Shown: one piece after another, positions 7,599 through 11,165 of the stretch
Layout of the letters: every line of letters starts with the position of its first letter
Numbering within the stretch: position 1 is the first letter of the stretch
Origin: Dehalococcoidia bacterium
Lineage (GTDB): Bacteria; Chloroflexota; Dehalococcoidia; Lucifugimonadales; Lucifugimonadaceae
Assembly: GCA_028278465.1 (NCBI GenBank)
Contig: JANQEF010000097.1
Span: 1 to 11,165, forward strand
Reading direction: 5' to 3'
Length of the DNA stretch: 11,165 nt
Notes under the pieces: model-generated
The model's database searches: none
Told to the model about the DNA's origin: nothing
Seen by the model: only the letters and a program-made list of their open reading frames with translations
Translations under genes and position numbers: made by a program

Positions 7599-8882
7599 TT
7601 GATCACAGAAGTGACCATGCCCTCGATGGGCGCTGACATGACCGAGGGCACGATAGTCAAGTGGCTCAAGGCGGAGGGCGACGAGGTCAAGCGCGGGGAC
7701 AAGATCGCCGAGATCGAGACCGACAAGACGGTCGTCGAGATGGAGTCTTACAACGAAGGGCTGATCCGGAAGCTGGTGGCCGCCGAAGGCGACCTTGTGC
7801 AGGTTGGAAGCGTGATCGCTTACATAGGCGACGCGGATGACGAGGTGCCGGAGACGGCCGCGCCGGCGGCCGCTGAACCGGCGGCTGAGGCCACCCCGCC
7901 TGCAGCTGAAGCTGCCGCACCGGCGCCAGAGCCAGAAGCCGTGCCTGAACCTGCGCCCCAACCCGTAGCCGCCGCGCCGGCTCCCGCGCCCGCTGCGCCA
8001 TCCACGAACGGCGCGGGACGCGTAAAGGCTTCGCCGATCGCACGCAGGCTGGCATCTGAAAAAGGGTTCGATATCGCCCAGATCCCCGGCACAGGGCCCG
8101 GCGGCCGCATCACCCGCGACGACGTCCTGGGCTTCCGGCCTTCGCCGGCCTTCGCACAGGTGATGCCGCAGACCGTGCGCCGAGAGGTTGATGGCTCCGA
8201 TATTCCACTAACCAGCATGCGAAAGGCCATCGCCCGGGTCACTGTCCGCAGCAAGACCGAAGCGCCGCACTACTACGTGACGCACGCCGTCGACATGACT
8301 GATGCGATGCACTTCCGGGCGCAGCTCAACGAGGCGCTGGCGGAGCACGGAGACAAGGTCTCGGTCAACGACCTGATCCTCAAGGCGGTTTCGAACGCTC
8401 TGGTCAAACTGCCGAAGTGGAACGCCTTCTTCAACGACGACAAGCTGGAAGGTCACTCGGACATCAATATCGGTGTCGCGATCGCGCTTGATGAAGGGCT
8501 GATCGTACCGGCGATCATGCGTACCCAGAACATGTCGCTGGTCGAGATATCCCGGGCGGCGAAGGACATTGGCAGGCGGGCGCGCGGCGAAGGCGGCACG
8601 CTTACGCAGGAAGAGCTGACGATGGGCACCTTCGGCACGTCGAATCTCGGCATGTTCGGCACCGATGTGTTCGCAGCGATCATCGTTCCGCCACAGGCCG
8701 GGATTGTCGCTGTCGGCGCCGTGAAGCCGACTCCGGTCGTGCACAACGGCGAGATAGTGGTTCGCCAGGTGATGAACGCCACGATCTCGGCGGACCACCG
8801 TGTGGGCGACGGCGCAGAGGCGGCGGTGTTCCTGCGAGAGGTGCAACGCAACCTGGAGAACCCGACGCGCCTGATCGTGTAG
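7599..8882 (+). CDS. 2-oxoacid dehydrogenase complex E2 (dihydrolipoyl acyltransferase)
   Basis: E2 is the core of pyruvate, 2-oxoglutarate or branched-chain 2-oxoacid dehydrogenase complexes. It moves an acyl group from E1 via a lipoyl arm to CoA in the cytoplasm. All parts are present in 427 residues. A single lipoyl domain spans 1-78, with the lipoylated K43 in EIETDKTVVEME. A flexible Ala/Pro/Glu-rich linker covers about 83-137. The peripheral subunit-binding domain (about 143-178) reads KASPIARRLASEKG then GTGPGGRITRDDV. The catalytic domain runs from about 195, with GTFGTSNLGMFG and the active-site HRVGDG (H400, D404). The start is TTG 7599, chosen from its ribosome binding site. No E1 or E3 gene is next to it, which is unusual, so which complex it serves (pyruvate, 2-oxoglutarate, branched-chain or acetoin) cannot be told. 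The next gene, 145 bp downstream, is unrelated. Confidence 0.95.
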   Translation: MITEVTMPSMGADMTEGTIVKWLKAEGDEVKRGDKIAEIETDKTVVEMESYNEGLIRKLVAAEGDLVQVGSVIAYIGDADDEVPETAAPAAAEPAAEATPPAAEAAAPAPEPEAVPEPAPQPVAAAPAPAPAAPSTNGAGRVKASPIARRLASEKGFDIAQIPGTGPGGRITRDDVLGFRPSPAFAQVMPQTVRREVDGSDIPLTSMRKAIARVTVRSKTEAPHYYVTHAVDMTDAMHFRAQLNEALAEHGDKVSVNDLILKAVSNALVKLPKWNAFFNDDKLEGHSDINIGVAIALDEGLIVPAIMRTQNMSLVEISRAAKDIGRRARGEGGTLTQEELTMGTFGTSNLGMFGTDVFAAIIVPPQAGIVAVGAVKPTPVVHNGEIVVRQVMNATISADHRVGDGAEAAVFLREVQRNLENPTRLIV

Positions 8883-8883
8883 G

Positions 8884-8900
8884 GCGGCGGGCGAAGCCGC
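8884..8900 (+). terminator. Short GC hairpin just after the E2 stop
   Basis: GCGGC (8884-8888) pairs with GCCGC (8896-8900) around a 7-base loop, starting two bases after the E2 stop codon. The following bases, GTCTTCAC, are only mildly T-rich, so this is at best a weak terminator or a 3'-end stabilising stem. Confidence 0.25.
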
Positions 8901-9014
8901 GTCTTCACGCACAAACGGCAGCAGACGGTAAGGCCGCTTTCTCTGGGCGCGAGACAGGGCCCTGAGCTTGCTGCATTCCCTGCCAGCTGAGCCGTTCTGG
9001 CGCCGGACAACCGA

Positions 9015-9028
9015 TACAATCCGGGGCA
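9015..9028 (+). promoter_or_regulatory. Candidate leaderless promoter of the ThyX-like gene
   Basis: TACAAT (9015-9020) is a near-consensus -10 hexamer (TANNNT) whose last base lies seven bases before ATG 9028. Transcription normally starts six to eight bases downstream of the -10, which places +1 on or next to the A of the start codon. This is the arrangement of leaderless mRNAs known from Deinococcus and actinobacteria. No -35 consensus is seen, and the only G-run (9023-9026) is too close to the ATG to act as a Shine-Dalgarno site. Confidence 0.5.
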
Positions 9029-10683
9029 TGTACTTCACGGAACAGTTTTCGCCGTCGGAACGCGTCATACTCGACCGGTTCTTCACCAACACCGACCGGC
9101 CGGTCTTCGCACTGATCAACCTGCCGGAAGTGGTGAAGGGCGCGCTCTTCGCGCGCTACAGCCGCACTCCCAGGTCGCTGCGCAGGCTGTTCCTCGATGA
9201 GTTCTACGCGCAGCCCGAAACCGGCGTCTCGGCGATCGCAGACTCGATGGCCGGTGAAGATGCCGACCTGAAGCTGGAAAGGGCGGAAAAGCTGTACGAA
9301 CGCGTCTTCTCCGGCTACGGCGACGACTCGGTGGCACAGCTCGGCGGCGCGCACCTGGCGTGCGAGCAGGCATCGAACCTGCTCACCAAGATCCTCGAGC
9401 GCGGCAGGCTCGCTGCCTACCTCGAACAGAGCACGCGCTACATCTACTACCACCAGAAGCTGACGGACCCGAAGCTCGGCGAGAGCTACCGCTACTTCGT
9501 GCCACCTGAAGTCAAAGGCTCGGCGCTGGAGTCGGAGTTCGTGGGCGAGATGGACCGGCTGTTCGACACCTACTCGGAGGTCGTGCGCGCCTGCAAGGTC
9601 CACTTCGTGAAGCTGTTCCCGAAGCAGCCCGAGGATTCGAACCTCGTCTGGCGCAGCAGTATCCGCGCCAAGGCGTGCGACGCCGCCCGCGGCCTTCTGC
9701 CTGCGGCGACCACCTCGAACCTCGGCATATTCGCCACCGGCCAGGCTTATGAGGCGATGCTGATCCGCATGAACGCGCACCCGCTGGCAGAGGCGCGGGA
9801 CTATGCAGGCATGATGCTCGAGGAGTTGCGGCACGTGATTCCGTCGTTCGTGCGCAGGGTCGACATCCCCGACCGCGGCGGCGTCTGGAGCGACTACTTC
9901 TCCGGAATCCGGTCCGAAATAGAGGAGATCACCGCGCAGATCGAAGACGAACCCGCCGATGTGCCGGAGGTCGAGCTCACCGAGTGGGACCCGGATGCAG
10001 AGCGCAAACTGGCTGCGGCGGCGCTGTACGAGTACTCCGACCTGCCGGACAGCCAGCTATCAGAGATTGCAGCGCGCATGTCTGACGACGAAATCGCGAA
10101 CGTACTTAAGCGCTATGTCGGAGCTCGGTCGAACCGCAGGCACCGCCCGGGCCGGGCGTTCGAACGCAGCTTCTATCGCTTCGACATCCTGTCTGACTTC
10201 GGCAGCTTCCGAGACCTGCAGCGCCACCGCCTGCTGACCATCGACTGGCAGCGGCTATCCCCGGACTTCGGCTACCGCGTTCCCGAGCCGATCGAGGAGA
10301 ACGGCCTCACAGACACCTGGAACGAGTCGATGGACCGCATGACGGTGCTGCACGGCAAGCTGCTCGAATCGTTCGGGCCGGACGTTGCGCAGTACGCCGT
10401 GCCGTTCGCCTTCCGGCTCCGCTACTACATGCACCTGAACGTGCGGGAGGCGTTCCACCTGCTGGAGCTGCGCACGGACCGGCAGGGCCACGCCGACTAC
10501 CGCCGCATCTGCCAGGAGATGCACCGCCTGATCCGGGACAAGGCCGGGCACCGCGTGCTGGCCGATGCGATGAGCTACGTCGATCACAACGAGTACGGGC
10601 TGGAGCGGCTCGAGGCGGAGCGCAAGAACGCTCGAAAGCGCAACGACAAGAACGCGAACGAGGGCGTTGAGAGCGCCGACTGA
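9028..10683 (+). CDS. Tandem (double-length) ThyX-like flavin-dependent thymidylate synthase family protein
   Basis: ThyX methylates dUMP to dTMP with FAD and methylene-tetrahydrofolate; classical ThyX is about 220-260 residues and tetrameric. This 551-residue protein appears to hold two ThyX-like halves. Half 1 (about 1-285) has LPEVVKGALFARYSR (32-46), GDDSVAQLGGAH (98-109) where ThyX has GHxSxxEH, ERGRLAAYLEQSTRY (124-138) matching RHRx7S except H126 is G, and a closing helix region NLGIFATGQAYEAMLIRM. An acidic linker follows near 290-325. Half 2 (about 330-530) has RDLQRHRLLT with intact R399-H400-R401 but no serine at the expected position, then NVREAFHLLELRTDRQGHAD (471-489), resembling the ThyX C-terminal NARxxxxFxxLR element. 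The tail is charged, lysine/arginine-rich. ATG 9028 is preferred over the TTG at 8968 because of the -10 element just upstream. Long relatives of this kind are annotated as thymidylate synthase-like, but I know of no proven activity. It need not make dTMP. Confidence 0.8.
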   Translation: MYFTEQFSPSERVILDRFFTNTDRPVFALINLPEVVKGALFARYSRTPRSLRRLFLDEFYAQPETGVSAIADSMAGEDADLKLERAEKLYERVFSGYGDDSVAQLGGAHLACEQASNLLTKILERGRLAAYLEQSTRYIYYHQKLTDPKLGESYRYFVPPEVKGSALESEFVGEMDRLFDTYSEVVRACKVHFVKLFPKQPEDSNLVWRSSIRAKACDAARGLLPAATTSNLGIFATGQAYEAMLIRMNAHPLAEARDYAGMMLEELRHVIPSFVRRVDIPDRGGVWSDYFSGIRSEIEEITAQIEDEPADVPEVELTEWDPDAERKLAAAALYEYSDLPDSQLSEIAARMSDDEIANVLKRYVGARSNRRHRPGRAFERSFYRFDILSDFGSFRDLQRHRLLTIDWQRLSPDFGYRVPEPIEENGLTDTWNESMDRMTVLHGKLLESFGPDVAQYAVPFAFRLRYYMHLNVREAFHLLELRTDRQGHADYRRICQEMHRLIRDKAGHRVLADAMSYVDHNEYGLERLEAERKNARKRNDKNANEGVESAD

Positions 10684-10684
10684 C

Positions 10685-11165
10685 CTAGTCGCTGGCAGGT
10701 TGTGCCGCCGGCCCGGGCTTTCGCCCGCGCGACATCACGACGACGAACGGCAGAGCCAGCGCGATCGATACCGCCGCGGCGCGGAAGAAGTCCCGGAACA
10801 CCTCGACGCCAGCGAGCGTGGTGGAACGCTCGATCTCATCCTGCACCTCGGGGTCGAGCGAAAAGGCCGGCAGGTCTGCCACCAGCTCGAAGAACTGCAC
10901 GGTGCCGAGAGAGGTCATAGCAGCCAGCCCGGCCGTCATGCCAACCATGCGTGACACGGTGAGCAGCGCGCTCGCAGAGCCTCGCATGTCTGAGCGGACG
11001 CCGTGCAGCGCAGAATCGGCGATCGGCGCTACGAGCAGGCCGAATCCAAGACCGGTCAACACGAGGTGGATCGTGATCGCAGGGTCGCCGGTGTCGACGC
11101 CCCAGCCGGACATCAGCAGGAAGCCCACGAACGCCATCGCCAGCCCGGCAAGAGCAGGCGCCATC
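10685..11165 (-). CDS. MFS efflux transporter, DHA2/EmrB-QacA-like, N-terminus outside window
   Basis: The last 160 codons of a minus-strand transporter are visible; the gene runs off the right edge, and the ATG at 11164 is probably internal. Seen: hydrophobic segment LAGLAMAFVGFLLMSGWG, then LTGLGFGLLVAPIADSALHG and RGSASALLTVSRMVGMTAG, which match the late helices of 14-TM DHA2 drug/proton antiporters (the GxGxGLxxxP and AGxASGLxNxxRxxG-type pattern). A long polar loop rich in acidic residues (around DPEVQDEIER) precedes the final helix FFRAAAVSIALALPFVVVMS, as expected for the loop between TM13 and TM14. A basic, proline-rich cytoplasmic tail ends the protein. Its stop codon lies one base from the stop of the ThyX-like gene, so the two converge. 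Substrates are unknown; members export drugs, dyes or metabolites. Confidence 0.85.
   Translation of the reverse strand, partial: MAPALAGLAMAFVGFLLMSGWGVDTGDPAITIHLVLTGLGFGLLVAPIADSALHGVRSDMRGSASALLTVSRMVGMTAGLAAMTSLGTVQFFELVADLPAFSLDPEVQDEIERSTTLAGVEVFRDFFRAAAVSIALALPFVVVMSRGRKPGPAAQPASD
10714..10727. other. CGGGC/GCCCG tetraloop hairpin at the convergent 3' ends
   Basis: CGGGC-TTTC-GCCCG forms a perfect 5-bp stem; read on the minus strand the loop is GAAA, a stable GNRA tetraloop. It lies inside the last codons of the DHA2 transporter and about 30 bases past the ThyX-like stop. It could protect or end the plus-strand transcript, but there is no T-tract and it may simply be coding. Confidence 0.2.

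Noticed and set aside
7246..7636. Small plus-strand open frames (7246-7491, 7445-7636) in the region upstream of E2
   Set aside because: They show no ribosome binding site, family resemblance or coherent composition; the region is better read as divergent promoter DNA.
7860..8010. Repetitive Ala/Pro/Glu codons that look like a DNA repeat
   Set aside because: This is the normal flexible linker between the lipoyl and subunit-binding domains of E2.
1303..8882. An acnA-E2 central-metabolism operon
   Set aside because: The two genes are 3.6 kb apart with two oppositely oriented genes between them, so they cannot share a simple transcript.
8208..9834. Two long minus-strand open frames (8208-9119 and 8905-9834) opposite E2 and the ThyX-like gene
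   Set aside because: They read as arginine/valine/histidine-rich low-information protein, overlap clear genes over most of their length, and arise from the GC-rich third codon positions of those genes.

Overview
This is an 11.2 kb piece of a GC-rich bacterial chromosome made of ordinary, densely packed genes. I see no tRNA, rRNA, CRISPR array, insertion sequence, phage gene or attachment site. The protein set suggests a non-Proteobacterial, GC-rich lineage. It comprises an AcnA-type aconitase, a lone 2-oxoacid dehydrogenase E2, a double-length ThyX-like protein and a GT-C membrane glycosyltransferase, with GTG/TTG starts and few strong Shine-Dalgarno sites. Chloroflexota (Dehalococcoidia/SAR202-like) is my best guess. 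It rests on general resemblance, not on a search.

Layout from left to right: (1) a 3'-truncated MFS transporter of the monocarboxylate/OFA-like kind on the minus strand (1-1135). (2) A 167-bp divergent intergenic region. (3) Aconitate hydratase acnA on the plus strand (1303-3990). (4) A TIGR01777-family NAD(P)-binding epimerase/SDR on the minus strand (4027-4950), tail-to-tail with acnA. (5) Upstream of it on the same strand, a 744-residue polytopic GT-C-like glycosyltransferase (5028-7262). (6) A 336-bp divergent intergenic region with an inverted repeat and a clear ribosome binding site. (7) A lipoyl-domain 2-oxoacid dehydrogenase E2 with a TTG start (7599-8882). (8) A 551-residue protein made of two ThyX-like halves, preceded by what looks like a leaderless promoter (9028-10683). 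(9) The C-terminal end of a DHA2/EmrB-like MFS efflux transporter on the minus strand (10685-11165), one base away from the ThyX-like stop codon.

Functionally this is a mixed neighbourhood, not one pathway. Aconitase and the E2 both belong to central carbon metabolism (TCA cycle and 2-oxoacid oxidation) but are separated by two oppositely oriented genes, so they are not an operon. The SDR and glycosyltransferase may share a transcript, although the SDR has its own possible -10 element. The most unusual item is the tandem ThyX-like protein. Its two halves carry different, complementary remnants of the ThyX signature motif, so its activity cannot be assumed to be thymidylate synthesis. I found no convincing evidence of a new defence or mobile system.
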